A stretch of DNA of 64,000 nucleotides from Alicyclobacillus hesperidum (lineage in GTDB: Bacteria > Bacillota > Bacilli > Alicyclobacillales > Alicyclobacillaceae). Of this stretch, positions 1 through 8,683 are shown one piece after another. Within the stretch, counting starts at the first letter, position 1. The number at the start of each line of letters is the position of its first letter. Location of the stretch: the NCBI RefSeq assembly GCF_900107035.1, contig NZ_FNOJ01000012.1, forward strand, positions 1 to 64,000. Direction: 5' to 3'. Under the pieces are notes generated by a model. It saw nothing but the letters and a program-made list of their open reading frames with translations, searched no databases and was not told the origin of the DNA. The position numbers were made by a program, and so were the translations under genes.

Positions 1-14
1 GAGCGTTTTGCAGA
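1..14. repeat. Left terminal inverted repeat of the IS
   Basis: GAGCGTTTTGCAGA at the window edge is the exact reverse complement of 1454-1467. The repeat may continue to the left outside the window. Confidence 0.85.
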
Positions 15-126
15 TTTATAAGGCCTTGTAGGACAAGGGGTGTGAAGACATGAAAAAGGACTTCACCCCAACCTTCGAGAAGATTTCAAGTGACCAAACC
101 CGAATCTTCGAGGAGGGAAGTCCCAC

Positions 127-1329
127 TTGTATCTTCTCCAGCCATCGCTATTTTCCTTTGAAGACTGGCTAGAAATTGAGTCCAGTGACCGATTACCGCT
201 ATTTTTCGGTGTATTGAACTTGCAGCCTTATACTTCGAAGTTGAGGAAACAGTCACCCCAAGGTGCGAAGCCCATTAACCGTGAAGCCATTCTACGCGCA
301 CTTTTGGCTGCTCCACTTGAGGGGATTTCAACGTTCACAAGGCTTCATGAACGGTTAGCGAGAGACATTCGGTTTCGTTACCAGTGCGGTTTCAGAATAG
401 ACGAAGCCGCCCCGTCGGTCTCCACCCTGAGTCGCGTGTTTGCGGCCATCGTAGAGATGAATCTCGCAGAGAAGCTCTTCATTGACCTGGTCAGTCAATG
501 CAAAGAAGCGAACATCATTGACGGACGCCATTTGGCTGTGGACAGTGCCGGTGTGAAGTCGTACGAGAAAAAGCAACCCAAGTCCAGGAGCCAACAAACC
601 GGCAATGCCAACTGGGGTGCAAAATACGATACCTTCGGTAACAAACTCGCTTGGTTCGGGTACAAAATCCACCTGGCTGTCGATACCGCGAGTGAGCTGC
701 CGGTCGCTTTAGAGGTCACACCTTCAAACGTCTACGACGGGGAGATGGCCGCGCCATTGCTGGAACACGTCGTGAAGGCGCACGGTTGGAAAGTCGATTT
801 CGTCATGATGGATGCTGGGTATGACCAAGTGAAAAACTACGAAGCTGTTCGTGATTATGGTGCACAGGCGATTATTGCAATGAACAAGCGCGGCGAAAAG
901 GAACCACCGGAAGGCATGGCATCGGACGGGACACCGCGTTGCACAATGGGATACGACATGGTGTATTGGGGTGCTGACGGTGATCGACTGAAGTTCCGCT
1001 GCCCTCACGCGGTTGGGAAAGTGGACTGCCCGCTTGGTACAGCGGCTTGTTCACAGTCCAACTATGGCATGGTAGTCAAAAAGCGGATTACGGACGATGT
1101 ACGGCGTTACTGCGCTCCTCATCGGGGCACGCAAAACTGGAAGCTGCTGTACAACGAGCGCACTGCAGTCGAGCGTTGCAACGCAAGGCTCAAAACCCAC
1201 TTGACGGCGAATGATGTCCATGTGAGAGGGATCCAAAAAGTAAAGACGCACATGGTTCTCAATGCAATTGTAATGCTCGCGTCCGCGCTTGCCGTGAACG
1301 GAATCAAAGGACAACAGAAGACCGCGTAA
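127..1329 (+). CDS. IS transposase, DDE type (IS4/IS5/IS1182-like)
   Basis: A 400-residue transposase that should cut and rejoin the ends of the surrounding IS. The N-terminal ~110 residues resemble the DUF772-type helical domain of these transposases. The catalytic core is readable: Asp139 (HLAVDS), the GYKIHLAVDT block near residues 179-187, Asp229 (MMDAGYD) and Glu348 in the Y-x2-R-x3-E signature (Y341, R344, E348), so it is probably active. Translation starts at a TTG behind AGGAGGG with about 9 bases of spacing. The frame is intact and the gene fills almost the whole element. The family assignment is from motif layout only. Confidence 0.9.
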   Translation: MYLLQPSLFSFEDWLEIESSDRLPLFFGVLNLQPYTSKLRKQSPQGAKPINREAILRALLAAPLEGISTFTRLHERLARDIRFRYQCGFRIDEAAPSVSTLSRVFAAIVEMNLAEKLFIDLVSQCKEANIIDGRHLAVDSAGVKSYEKKQPKSRSQQTGNANWGAKYDTFGNKLAWFGYKIHLAVDTASELPVALEVTPSNVYDGEMAAPLLEHVVKAHGWKVDFVMMDAGYDQVKNYEAVRDYGAQAIIAMNKRGEKEPPEGMASDGTPRCTMGYDMVYWGADGDRLKFRCPHAVGKVDCPLGTAACSQSNYGMVVKKRITDDVRRYCAPHRGTQNWKLLYNERTAVERCNARLKTHLTANDVHVRGIQKVKTHMVLNAIVMLASALAVNGIKGQQKTA

Positions 1330-1453
1330 AAAACGCACCATGAGATAACTTGTGGAATTTACACAGAAATGACCGACCGATATCCACTATATGTAAGGCG
1401 CTTTAGCTGTACTGCGATGCTGATTCTTTTTTCACTTCAACCAAAAACGCCAT

Positions 1454-1467
1454 TCTGCAAAACGCTC
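1454..1467. repeat. Right terminal inverted repeat of the IS
   Basis: TCTGCAAAACGCTC is the exact reverse complement of bases 1-14. Immediately beyond it, reading leftward on the minus strand, the pxpA coding frame is cut. Confidence 0.85.
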
Positions 1468-1547
1468 GGAAGCAACTGTTCGTCCGCACCTAAGGCGTAA
1501 ATGCCATAACTTTCGCCGAGATCGGCATTTAAATCGACCGTAAGCAA
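1468..1547 (-). pseudogene. pxpA: 5-oxoprolinase subunit A, 5' stump cut by the IS
   Basis: Reading the minus strand from a TTG at 1547, 22 bases after the pxpC stop, gives LLTVDLNADLGESYGIYAL and then GADEQLL. This is the N-terminus of the PxpA/LamB-YcsF family, whose members begin with a VDLN-DLGE-(S/A)-(F/Y)G block. A purine-rich GAGGG lies about 8 bases before the TTG. The frame then runs into the right terminal repeat of the IS, so at most 26-28 codons of a protein usually near 250 residues remain here. The rest should lie beyond the left end of the window if the insertion was simple. PxpA works with PxpB and PxpC to hydrolyse 5-oxoproline with ATP, so that function is probably lost. Confidence 0.8.
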
Positions 1548-1569
1548 AGCTCCTTCCCTCGCTTTCTTT

Positions 1570-2607
1570 TCACGCCTCGATCAAGGCCGCAGCATGCGCG
1601 CGTATTTGTCCCAGCCAGGCGCGCAGCATGCGACGGTGACGGCGATAGAGTGTGATGGCGTCGCCAAACGAAATCTGGCTAAACCGCAGTTGCGCACCTG
1701 GCCGAACTTGCGCTAAACGGTCGAGATCGACACTGATGACGGTCGCAATTTTGGGGTAGCCGCCTACGGTTTGGCACTCTCGCAATAAGACGATGGGCTC
1801 CCCAGAAGAGGGCACCTGCACCGCTCCCGGCAACACGGGTTCGGACGTCATCTCGCCGGCAGGCACTGCGATGGTTTGTCCAAGCAAGCGCACGCCCATG
1901 CGATCAGACTTAGCATCCACGCGAAAGGGCGCACTCCAGAAGGTCTCTTTGGCCGCAGACGAAAACGCGCTTGCCTGCTCGCCGGCAACCGCACGCAGCC
2001 AAACGGGATCGTCCCCATCCTGCTCCTGCGCCCAGGCTCCCGCGAACCATTTCGCGACATAGGCATCCGTAGTCACCGCTCGCCAGGGACCATCTGGCCG
2101 ATTGCGAGCGACAGGCCGATAGACAAGCCGGTCGCACGCCGAAAGCGGCTTGCCGATGCCATAGCGGGCTAGCGTACTGCGGCTGCCTAGTATCTTCTCT
2201 GTCTGCCAGCCACCGTTTACCGCCAGATACGCGCGGTAACCGCGTGCAGCCGCGCCTATGCGCAACCTGCTGCCCGAACACAGCCAAATCGGCCGCGCGG
2301 TCGGCAAAGGCGTGCCATCTGCGGCAAACAGCGCAAACGCTCCGCCGCATACCGCAACGACGGCACTCTCCGGGAAATCGATCTCCGGTCCCACTGCTGT
2401 GCATTCGATCACGGCCGCATCCGGCGCGTTGCCCACTAATGCGTTTGCCAACGCGGCAGACGTCGCGTCGAGCGCACCGCCCAGGGGTACGCCATAGCGC
2501 ATGAAACCAACGCGACCTTCGTCTTGTACCGTGGTATACAGCCCTGGCTGTGCCACGCTTGCCTCAGCCAGCGGCCGCTCCTCATGTGTACGCCCGACGG
2601 ATCCCAT
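1570..2607 (-). CDS. pxpC: 5-oxoprolinase subunit C (KipA-like)
   Basis: A 345-residue biotin-dependent carboxyltransferase-family protein, the AHS2 half of the bacterial 5-oxoprolinase (PxpC; KipA in Bacillus). The family hallmark is clear near residues 37-50 (RYGVPLGGALD), and the length is normal. The ATG at 2607 has an excellent GAGGAGGAATACG ribosome-binding site inside the end of pxpB, so the two genes overlap by 26 bases and are translationally coupled. With PxpB and PxpA it hydrolyses 5-oxoproline to glutamate using ATP. The downstream partner pxpA is broken by the IS, so this subunit may now lack its complex. KipA-type proteins have also been linked to control of the KipI kinase inhibitor in sporulation. 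Confidence 0.9.
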   Translation of the reverse strand: MGSVGRTHEERPLAEASVAQPGLYTTVQDEGRVGFMRYGVPLGGALDATSAALANALVGNAPDAAVIECTAVGPEIDFPESAVVAVCGGAFALFAADGTPLPTARPIWLCSGSRLRIGAAARGYRAYLAVNGGWQTEKILGSRSTLARYGIGKPLSACDRLVYRPVARNRPDGPWRAVTTDAYVAKWFAGAWAQEQDGDDPVWLRAVAGEQASAFSSAAKETFWSAPFRVDAKSDRMGVRLLGQTIAVPAGEMTSEPVLPGAVQVPSSGEPIVLLRECQTVGGYPKIATVISVDLDRLAQVRPGAQLRFSQISFGDAITLYRRHRRMLRAWLGQIRAHAAALIEA

Positions 2608-3310
2608 CGTATTCCTCCTCGTCGATGGCCCGAAACGTCACGCGCATGCCCGGCTCCAACCATGTCGGCGGCCAGCGCGCCGGATTGAACAAGGGCACTG
2701 GCGTGCGGCCGATAATTTGCCATCCCCCAGGCGTCGCAAACGAGTAGATGCCCGTCTGCCTCCCGGCAATGCCGACGGATCCCGCTTCGACCCGTGCTCG
2801 CGGCGTCGGCTTGCGCGGGGCGGCAATGCGTGGATCAAGCCCTGTCAAATATGGAAACCCTGGCGCAAAGCCAATCATCGCCACGTCGTACGATCCCGCC
2901 GTGTGCAGACGAACGACTTCGTCGGGTGCAAGCTTGGCATGGCGCGCGACTTCCTCCAAATCCGGGCCGAACGATCCGCCATAGCACACGGGGATGGTGA
3001 TGGCATCTGGCCTTTCTACGTTTGTACTGGCTGCGGTGGCGCCCTCCAGCGCGGCGTCCACACGGGCGCGTAATGTATCGGGCGAGATTTCATCTGGATC
3101 GAAATAAATGGCGAGCGATCGGTAGGCGAGCACGCAATCGCGCACACCGGGCACCTGTGCAAGATGCTTTCGCAAGATCTGGTCTATGGTCAACAAGACT
3201 GCCGCAGCCTGGATGGATGCATTTGAAAAGGACTCTGGCAGGCGAAGCAGCAAGGCGGTATCTCCCATCCACGAGCGCTCGATGCTCCATGTTTCTGTCA
3301 CCGGCGGCAC
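2582..3310 (-). CDS. pxpB: 5-oxoprolinase subunit B (KipI-like)
   Basis: The AHS1-domain subunit of the ATP-dependent 5-oxoprolinase (PxpB; KipI in Bacillus, an inhibitor of the sporulation kinase KinA). Conserved blocks include the GDTALLLRLPE start, the VCYGG segment, GFAPGFPYL and the PRVEAGSVGIAGRQTGIYS-type stretch near the C-terminus. I chose the GTG at 3310 because GGAG lies 8 bases before it; an in-frame ATG at 3337 has no ribosome-binding site. First gene of pxpB-pxpC-(pxpA). Only about 60 bases separate it from the divergent glycosyltransferase, so its promoter must be short or overlapping. Confidence 0.9.
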   Translation of the reverse strand: MPPVTETWSIERSWMGDTALLLRLPESFSNASIQAAAVLLTIDQILRKHLAQVPGVRDCVLAYRSLAIYFDPDEISPDTLRARVDAALEGATAASTNVERPDAITIPVCYGGSFGPDLEEVARHAKLAPDEVVRLHTAGSYDVAMIGFAPGFPYLTGLDPRIAAPRKPTPRARVEAGSVGIAGRQTGIYSFATPGGWQIIGRTPVPLFNPARWPPTWLEPGMRVTFRAIDEEEYDGIRRAYT

Positions 3311-3372
3311 GCCCCTGTCTCCATCGTTTACACTCATTCTAGCGAATTCAAATCGCAGAAGGGTGGAGAACG

Positions 3373-4224
3373 ATGTCGCAGATGCAAAGAAACATCGCCA
3401 ATGGCGGCACAGTGGATGGCGGCTCACCGCGCGTGACAGTGCTGATTCCGGCGTATAACCGGGCGGATTTGTTGCCGACGGCAGTGACAAGTGTTCAAGC
3501 GCAGACAGAAGGGCGCTGGCGATGCATCGTGATCGACGACGGGTCGACGGACGATACACGCGCCGTGGCAACACGCTTTGCCCAGAGGGACGAGCGGATA
3601 GAGGTTTTGGCGCTGTCGGAAAACCGAGGACTTGGAAACGCCTTACAAGCAGGCTTAGAACGTGTGAAGACGCCCTATTTTGTCATTCTCGACAGCGATG
3701 ATTGGTTTTCTCCAGACGCCATTTCCCGCTGCCTAAACAAGATGGAACAAGCAGACGATGACGTCTCACTCGTCTGTGCAGATGGTGTGTATTGGGTTCA
3801 GGCGGAAGACGGCAGCCTACACCGGGATCGCGTGCAAAAGGGGCGCGCGTTTGCGGATAAGTACGAGTTTTTCTGTTATGGGCCGAATCTCGTACCGCGC
3901 TTTTTGCGCACCGAGGCTGTGCGCGCCGTAGGCGGCTTTGAGAACGATCCCGCGGGCCATGGCCGCTACCTGGAAGATAAACTGCTGTTGCTCAAACTGA
4001 TTGCCCATGGTCGGTTCGCGTATGTCGAGCAGGAGTTGTACAACATCCGCCAGCACGCCCATAACATGACGCACCCAAGTGATCGCGCGCGGTTTCAGGC
4101 CATTAAGCGCCAAATGTATGAGCGCATGATGCGCGAATGGGGAGACGAATACGAGATTGAATGGGAGGAACATCCGGAGGGTTGGTTGGATGTCAAAACG
4201 TTGCACCCGCGTCGCAGATCGTAA
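3373..4224 (+). CDS. Family 2 glycosyltransferase
   Basis: A 283-residue GT-A fold glycosyltransferase. The N-terminal core reads VTVLIPAYNRADLL (residues 21-34), the nucleotide-binding VIDDGSTDDT (53-62) and the metal-binding DSDD at 107-110. No membrane segment is visible, so it is probably cytoplasmic or peripheral and transfers a sugar from a nucleotide donor. The acceptor cannot be read from the sequence, and no capsule, teichoic or S-layer genes sit beside it. Start at ATG behind GGGTGGAG. It converges on the DUF1934 gene, with an inverted repeat between the two stop codons. Confidence 0.82.
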   Translation: MSQMQRNIANGGTVDGGSPRVTVLIPAYNRADLLPTAVTSVQAQTEGRWRCIVIDDGSTDDTRAVATRFAQRDERIEVLALSENRGLGNALQAGLERVKTPYFVILDSDDWFSPDAISRCLNKMEQADDDVSLVCADGVYWVQAEDGSLHRDRVQKGRAFADKYEFFCYGPNLVPRFLRTEAVRAVGGFENDPAGHGRYLEDKLLLLKLIAHGRFAYVEQELYNIRQHAHNMTHPSDRARFQAIKRQMYERMMREWGDEYEIEWEEHPEGWLDVKTLHPRRRS

Positions 4225-4231
4225 GCGACCG

Positions 4232-4259
4232 TGGGAGCGGATCAACTGTGCCGCTCCCA
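4232..4259. terminator. Convergent hairpin between GT2 and DUF1934 genes
   Basis: TGGGAGCGG (4232-4240) pairs with CCGCTCCCA (4251-4259), a perfect 9-base stem with a 10-base loop between two converging genes. It overlaps the last codons of the minus-strand gene. There is no clear T-run, so termination is probable rather than certain. Confidence 0.45.
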
Positions 4260-4700
4260 GCGGATCGTGAGCTCGATGCGTTCCGGCTGTTCGCCCTGCC
4301 CTGCCATGCGCATGCGATAGGCAAGCTCAATGGCACCGCCAACAGGGGAGATGTCGACCGCGAGGCGCTGTGTACACGTCTCGACGGCGAGGGCGCCGTG
4401 GCCGACGGCCATCCGCGATGCCGCGATGTCTCCGGCACGAAACGTGTGTGTCCAATCGACGGCACCACGGCGCATCCAGGTGACGCAGTTGGGCTCAATG
4501 CGCAAGGTGATGGATGCGACCGCGTCTGCGGGCTCCTGCCAGTGCAAGAAGTGCACACCCCGGCGCTGGTACCAGACGGCCGCTTCGACCACCGCGTGCT
4601 CCGCGCCGCTCTCCCCCTGCGCCTTGGCATCGGTTTGGCGATGCCACGTCACGGTACAATCCCACTTTGCCGCATCCTCGCGGTCAGCTAACCAAAACAT
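4242..4700 (-). CDS. DUF1934 / YwiB-like calycin-fold protein
   Basis: A 152-residue soluble protein of the DUF1934 (YwiB) type, a small beta-barrel family of unknown function. Visible features fit the family: an N-terminal strand carrying charged residues, a central TLRIEPNCVTWMRRG segment, and C-terminal alternating strands ending in IELTIRW. It starts six bases after the speB stop, so it is the third gene of speE-speB-DUF1934. The same association with polyamine or argS genes is known in Bacillus relatives. No catalytic residues are evident; a ligand-binding role is conjecture. Confidence 0.7.
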   Translation of the reverse strand: MFWLADREDAAKWDCTVTWHRQTDAKAQGESGAEHAVVEAAVWYQRRGVHFLHWQEPADAVASITLRIEPNCVTWMRRGAVDWTHTFRAGDIAASRMAVGHGALAVETCTQRLAVDISPVGGAIELAYRMRMAGQGEQPERIELTIRWERHS

Positions 4701-4706
4701 CGGCCA

Positions 4707-5594
4707 TCAGGGCACAAACGCGAGCAAGGCCTCGCGAATCAGCTTGGCGGCGAGAATCTGCGTCTGCTCGGTGGGATCGATCTGTGGCGCGACCTCGACG
4801 AGATCAAAACCAACGACGTTGAGCGACTTCATGTATTGAATGGCACGAAAACCTTCGGGCGCGAAGATTCCACCGTGCTCTGCGGTGCCTGTGCCAGGGG
4901 CCGTCGCGGGATCGAACACGTCGATGTCCCATGTCACGTACACTGGCTTGCCATGGAGTTCAGGCAGCACAGAACGCAGAGGCGCGGCCAACTCGAATGG
5001 CGCAAAATGCGTATTTTCCCGCGCCCAAGCAAACTCTTCCCTGGTACCGCTGCGAATACCGAACTGGTAAACGCGATCCGGCCCGATGGCGTCGCAAACT
5101 TTCTTGATCACGGTCGCGTGCGAAAAAGGCTCGCCTTCGTAGTGATCGCGCAAGTCTGTGTGCGCGTCGATATGAATGACGCGCAAGTCGGGATACCGCT
5201 CGATGGCAGCTTGAATGGCTCCCCACGAGACGAGGTGCTCGCCGCCTAGGCCGATGGGCAGCTTGTCCGCCTCGTACAGCGCCTTGACGTATGCATAAAT
5301 GCGCTCGATGCTCGCTTGTGGGTTGCCAAATGGCAACGGGACATCCCCCGCGTCAAAATAGCGGATATCGCTTAAGTCCCGATCAAGATACGGGCTGTAT
5401 TCCTCAAGGCCCAGGCTGACTTCACGAATGCGCGCTGGACCAAGCCGCGCACCACTGCGAAACGACACCGTCCAATCCATCGGCATGCCATAAATCACAG
5501 CTTGTGCTTCATCGAAATCATGGGTGGCACCTATGAAGACATTGCCACTGTACGCAGGCAAAAACGGTTGCTTCACATCAAATGGAAAGCTCAT
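4707..5594 (-). CDS. speB: Agmatinase
   Basis: A 295-residue ureohydrolase that splits agmatine to putrescine and urea. The binuclear manganese ligands are all present: His120 in GGEHL, Asp143-His145-Asp147 in DAHTDLRD, and Asp223-Asp225 in WDIDVFDPA. The [12 protein letters not shown] motif near 48-58 is also typical. Its ATG overlaps the speE stop by four bases, so the spermidine synthase and agmatinase are translationally coupled; together they take agmatine to spermidine. Length and motifs are normal, and I see nothing degenerate. Confidence 0.93.
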   Translation of the reverse strand: MSFPFDVKQPFLPAYSGNVFIGATHDFDEAQAVIYGMPMDWTVSFRSGARLGPARIREVSLGLEEYSPYLDRDLSDIRYFDAGDVPLPFGNPQASIERIYAYVKALYEADKLPIGLGGEHLVSWGAIQAAIERYPDLRVIHIDAHTDLRDHYEGEPFSHATVIKKVCDAIGPDRVYQFGIRSGTREEFAWARENTHFAPFELAAPLRSVLPELHGKPVYVTWDIDVFDPATAPGTGTAEHGGIFAPEGFRAIQYMKSLNVVGFDLVEVAPQIDPTEQTQILAAKLIREALLAFVP

Positions 5595-6424
5595 TCGCCG
5601 ACAAGCTCCTTCACAAAGTTCGGCAATGCGAGTGCCGCGTGATGAATGCCGAGATTATAGTACTTGGTATCCTCGACGCGAACGGCCTTGACGTCCTCAG
5701 GGCGATGCACCTTGCTGCCCATCGTGAAGCTCCACATGCCTGTTGGATAGGTCGGTACAAACGCCACATACAACTTGGCAATGGGGAACGTGCGCGCGAC
5801 GTCACCGTAAACCCGGCGAATCAGCTCCTGGTTGACAAACGGCGATTCCGTCTGCGCTGCCATCAAGCCATCTGGTTTTAAGGCCGTATGTACGGACTCA
5901 TAAAACGACTTGCTGAACAAGCCTACCGCAGGCCCGACCGGATCGGTGGAGTCAATGAGGATGACGTCGAATTCACCAGGATGCTCCTCCACGTAACGAA
6001 TGCCGTCGACCACCTGTACGTCGACGCGCGGATCCGACAAGCCAGCGGCGATTTGCGGAAAATAGGTCTTAGATGCCTCGATGACACGGCCATCGATCTC
6101 GGCAAGCACCGCCCGCTCGACAGATGGATGCTTGATGACCTCGCGAATAATGCCGCCGTCACCCCCGCCCACGACCAATACGCTTTTCGGATTCGGGTGC
6201 GTGTGCAAGGGTACGTGCGCCAGCATCTCGTGGTAGACGAACTCGTCTTTATCGGTCGTCATCACACAGCCATCGAGCACCAGCAGCTTGCCGTACTGAG
6301 CCGTTTGATACACGTCGAGCTGCTGAAATTCGGTGCGCTCGCTATGAATCGTCTTTTCTATCCGCAAACCAATCGAAAGATTTTCATTTTGAAGCTCTGT
6401 AAACCACAAATTCGATTGCGCCAT
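5591..6424 (-). CDS. speE: Polyamine aminopropyltransferase (spermidine synthase)
   Basis: A 277-residue spermidine synthase that moves an aminopropyl group from decarboxylated S-adenosylmethionine to putrescine. The Rossmann glycine motif [14 protein letters not shown] (residues 82-95) and the DSTDPVGPA catalytic loop are clear. First gene of speE-speB-DUF1934. AAAGGGTGG precedes the ATG. A near-consensus promoter upstream carries a palindrome filling the -35/-10 spacer, so expression is probably repressed by an unknown factor. Confidence 0.94.
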   Translation of the reverse strand: MAQSNLWFTELQNENLSIGLRIEKTIHSERTEFQQLDVYQTAQYGKLLVLDGCVMTTDKDEFVYHEMLAHVPLHTHPNPKSVLVVGGGDGGIIREVIKHPSVERAVLAEIDGRVIEASKTYFPQIAAGLSDPRVDVQVVDGIRYVEEHPGEFDVILIDSTDPVGPAVGLFSKSFYESVHTALKPDGLMAAQTESPFVNQELIRRVYGDVARTFPIAKLYVAFVPTYPTGMWSFTMGSKVHRPEDVKAVRVEDTKYYNLGIHHAALALPNFVKELVGE

Positions 6425-6450
6425 ATGTATCCACCCTTTCTCGCGACGGT

Positions 6451-6478
6451 ATTATACCAAACTCACAGGTTTGGTAAA
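6451..6478 (-). promoter_or_regulatory. speE promoter with operator-like palindrome
   Basis: On the minus strand TTTACC (6473-6478) and a perfect TATAAT (6451-6456) are separated by 16 bases. A palindrome with 8-base arms TACCAAAC and GTTTGGTA around a 6-base centre (6455-6476) spans the spacer and touches both hexamers. A protein bound there would block RNA polymerase. The bound factor is unknown. Confidence 0.6.
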
Positions 6479-6503
6479 CGAGCGAGCGCGATCGCAGAAA
6501 TAT

Positions 6504-6516
6504 GGAATAGTATTCC
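6504..6516. promoter_or_regulatory. Perfect 13-base palindrome upstream of the PBP gene
   Basis: GGAATAGTATTCC is fully symmetric about its central G and lies about 10 bases upstream of a possible TACAAT -10 box (6528-6533) for the penicillin-binding protein gene. It is a candidate operator; no regulator is identified. Confidence 0.3.
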
Positions 6517-6574
6517 TGCCCATGATGTACAATACCTGGAAACGGAATTCTTTCCTGTAACCGGAGGTGGCAGC

Positions 6575-8623
6575 ATGGACCGATCCTGGCCTTCGTTCGC
6601 GGCGGACAAGCGCGAGGCAACTAAAGTGTTCCGCCGCCGCAAGTCGACGGCGCGGATTTTGCTGTCGGCCTTCTTTATCCCGCTTGGCATCGGCTTTGGC
6701 GGCATGTCCTTGCTTTTGCTTGGGTTGCGGCTGATGCCTTTGCCCGCGGGCGGCAGTGCGATGCCTACAGAAATTGAGAGCGCCGACGGCACGCGGATTG
6801 CAAACTGGACGACAACGGGTGAAGCGCCGCAGAACGTTCCACTGGCGAAGATCCCAGAACCACTCATCGCCGCAACTATCGCCGTCGAAGATCAAAATTT
6901 CTACCACGATCACGCCATCAGCCTCAAATCGACCGCCCGTGCACTGATCGTTAACCTACGTCACGGCGGCGTGGTTGAAGGCGGATCGACAATCACCCAA
7001 CAACTTGCCAAAAACCTGTATCTGTCACAGGATCGAACGCTATCGCGCAAACTTCGCGAAGCCTTGTTTGCCATCCAGCTCGAATTGCACAAATCAAAAG
7101 ATTGGATTTTGGGCCGCTACCTGAACGTCGTGTATTACGGCCACGGCGCATACGGCGTACAGGCGGCAGCGAAGCTGTATTTCAACAAACCTGTCCAGGA
7201 TCTCGATCTCGCGGAGTGCGCCATGCTCGCCGGGCTGCCAAAAGGCCCGTCCATCTACTCACCCATCGATCACTTCGAGCGCGCCAAACAGCGCCAACGC
7301 GTGGTGCTCGAACGGATGGTTGCCACGGGTTACTTGACGCAGGCACAGGCGCAGGCGGCCGCAGCCGAGCCGATCCACGTCGCCGTGCATCACACACCGG
7401 TCGTCACGGCGCCGTATTTCACCGATCTCGCCGTCCGCGAAGCCAAACGCGTCGCCCATTTAAGCGACGCGGATCTCGATGCGGGTGCGGTGCGCATTAA
7501 AACGACGCTCGATCCTCTTTTGCAACGAGCAGCCGAGCGCGCCATTGCGTCTACACTGCCGTCACAGAGCGGCATTCAGGCTGCACTCGTCGCGATGGAT
7601 CCGAAGACTGGCGCGATTCGCGCCCTGGTGGGCGGACGCGATTTCCGGACGAGTCCGTTTAACCGGGCGTTGGCGCCACGGCAACCGGGATCGACTTTTA
7701 AGGCGGTCGTCTACAGCGCGGCACTAGAACACGGCTGGACGCCGGCCAAGCAAGTCGACAGCAAATTGACGACCTTTGTCTATGGAACGTCGCCCGCCGA
7801 CAGGTACACGGTGCACGACTATGCAGACGTGTACGCCGGAAGGCCTTTGACATTGCGCGAAGCCATTGCGCGATCCGACAACGTGTACGCTGTGCACACC
7901 AATCTCGCCATCGGCCCGCAAAACGTCGTCGAGATGGCACACCGCTTGGGCATCTCCGATCAGATGAAGCCGTACCCATCGCTGGCTCTGGGCGTTTTCC
8001 CTGTATCGCCCGTCGAGATGGCAGGTGCGTATGCGGCATTGGCCAACGGAGGATTGCGGGTGAGCCCGCACGTTGTCGACGAGATCGACACGCCGGAAGG
8101 CCGGACGGTGGTCGACGCACCAAGCGAACGCGTTCTGTCTTCGGATGTGGCGTTTCAGATGTCCGATCTAATGCAAAGCGTATTGGGTGACGCGGGGACG
8201 GGCTATGGAGCGCGGCCGTACTTACACGCGCCGGCGGCCGCCAAGACAGGTACCACCGACACCGACGCCTGGATGGTAGGCTATACGCCAAACCTCGTCT
8301 GCGCCGTGTGGGTAGGATATGACTCGAACCGCCCGTTGTCGGTGCCTGAATCGCATTTGGCAGCGCCGATTTGGGGGAAGTTCATGGGGACCGCGCAAGC
8401 GCACATGCCCGGCGGTTGGTTTACGGCACCTGCCGATTTGAAAGCTGTGCGGATCGATCCGCTGTCGGGCGGCGTGGCGACGCCAGAATGCCGGGTCGCA
8501 GAAACCGACTACTTCCGCCCAGGTACGGAACCGACCGAGCCATGCCCGTTGCACAGTCCTTCGACGCCGCAGCAGACAAAGCCCAAGTCTGGTTTGTTTG
8601 GTTGGTTGCGCAAGTTGTTCTAA
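6575..8623 (+). CDS. Class A penicillin-binding protein (transglycosylase/transpeptidase)
   Basis: A 682-residue bifunctional peptidoglycan synthase of the PBP1A type. Order: cytoplasmic basic N-terminus, one membrane anchor (about 28-52), a GT51 glycosyltransferase domain with catalytic Glu105 in AVEDQNFY and the GGSTITQQ block at 137-143, then a transpeptidase domain with Ser373-x-x-Lys376 (PGSTFK), Ser434-x-Asn436 and Lys557-Thr-Gly. The C-terminus ends in a short proline- and basic-rich tail. The frame stays open far upstream across speE, but the ATG at 6575 follows GGAGGTGG with correct spacing, so I placed the start there. It acts on the outer face of the membrane in wall elongation or sporulation. 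Divergent from speE. Confidence 0.93.
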   Translation: MDRSWPSFAADKREATKVFRRRKSTARILLSAFFIPLGIGFGGMSLLLLGLRLMPLPAGGSAMPTEIESADGTRIANWTTTGEAPQNVPLAKIPEPLIAATIAVEDQNFYHDHAISLKSTARALIVNLRHGGVVEGGSTITQQLAKNLYLSQDRTLSRKLREALFAIQLELHKSKDWILGRYLNVVYYGHGAYGVQAAAKLYFNKPVQDLDLAECAMLAGLPKGPSIYSPIDHFERAKQRQRVVLERMVATGYLTQAQAQAAAAEPIHVAVHHTPVVTAPYFTDLAVREAKRVAHLSDADLDAGAVRIKTTLDPLLQRAAERAIASTLPSQSGIQAALVAMDPKTGAIRALVGGRDFRTSPFNRALAPRQPGSTFKAVVYSAALEHGWTPAKQVDSKLTTFVYGTSPADRYTVHDYADVYAGRPLTLREAIARSDNVYAVHTNLAIGPQNVVEMAHRLGISDQMKPYPSLALGVFPVSPVEMAGAYAALANGGLRVSPHVVDEIDTPEGRTVVDAPSERVLSSDVAFQMSDLMQSVLGDAGTGYGARPYLHAPAAAKTGTTDTDAWMVGYTPNLVCAVWVGYDSNRPLSVPESHLAAPIWGKFMGTAQAHMPGGWFTAPADLKAVRIDPLSGGVATPECRVAETDYFRPGTEPTEPCPLHSPSTPQQTKPKSGLFGWLRKLF

Positions 8624-8645
8624 GCGCGCCGGAGCCGAAATTGTG

Positions 8646-8654
8646 TGCTACAAT
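8646..8654 (+). promoter_or_regulatory. Possible extended -10 promoter of the aminotransferase
   Basis: TGCTACAAT is a TG-N extended -10 box about 30 bases before the GTG start. No convincing -35 box is seen. Confidence 0.3.
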
Positions 8655-8683
8655 GGCGGCAACACATGTAGGGGGCGTGTCTT

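Larger units (their letters stand above)
1..1467 (+). mobile_element. Insertion sequence with DDE transposase
   Basis: A single transposase gene is flanked by a perfect 14-base terminal inverted repeat, GAGCGTTTTGCAGA at 1-14 and its complement at 1454-1467, giving an element of about 1.47 kb. The left repeat starts at the first base of the window, so the exact left boundary and any target-site duplication cannot be seen. The right end lies inside the first codons of pxpA, read on the opposite strand, so the insertion broke that gene. One gene, about 1.5 kb and a Y-x2-R-x3-E transposase signature fit the IS4/IS5/IS1182 group; the exact family is not certain. Confidence 0.88.

Noticed and set aside
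5888-6574. A 229-codon upstream extension of the penicillin-binding protein frame
   Set aside because: It is antisense to speE and its promoter, and the ATG at 6575 has a strong ribosome-binding site and the expected N-terminus.
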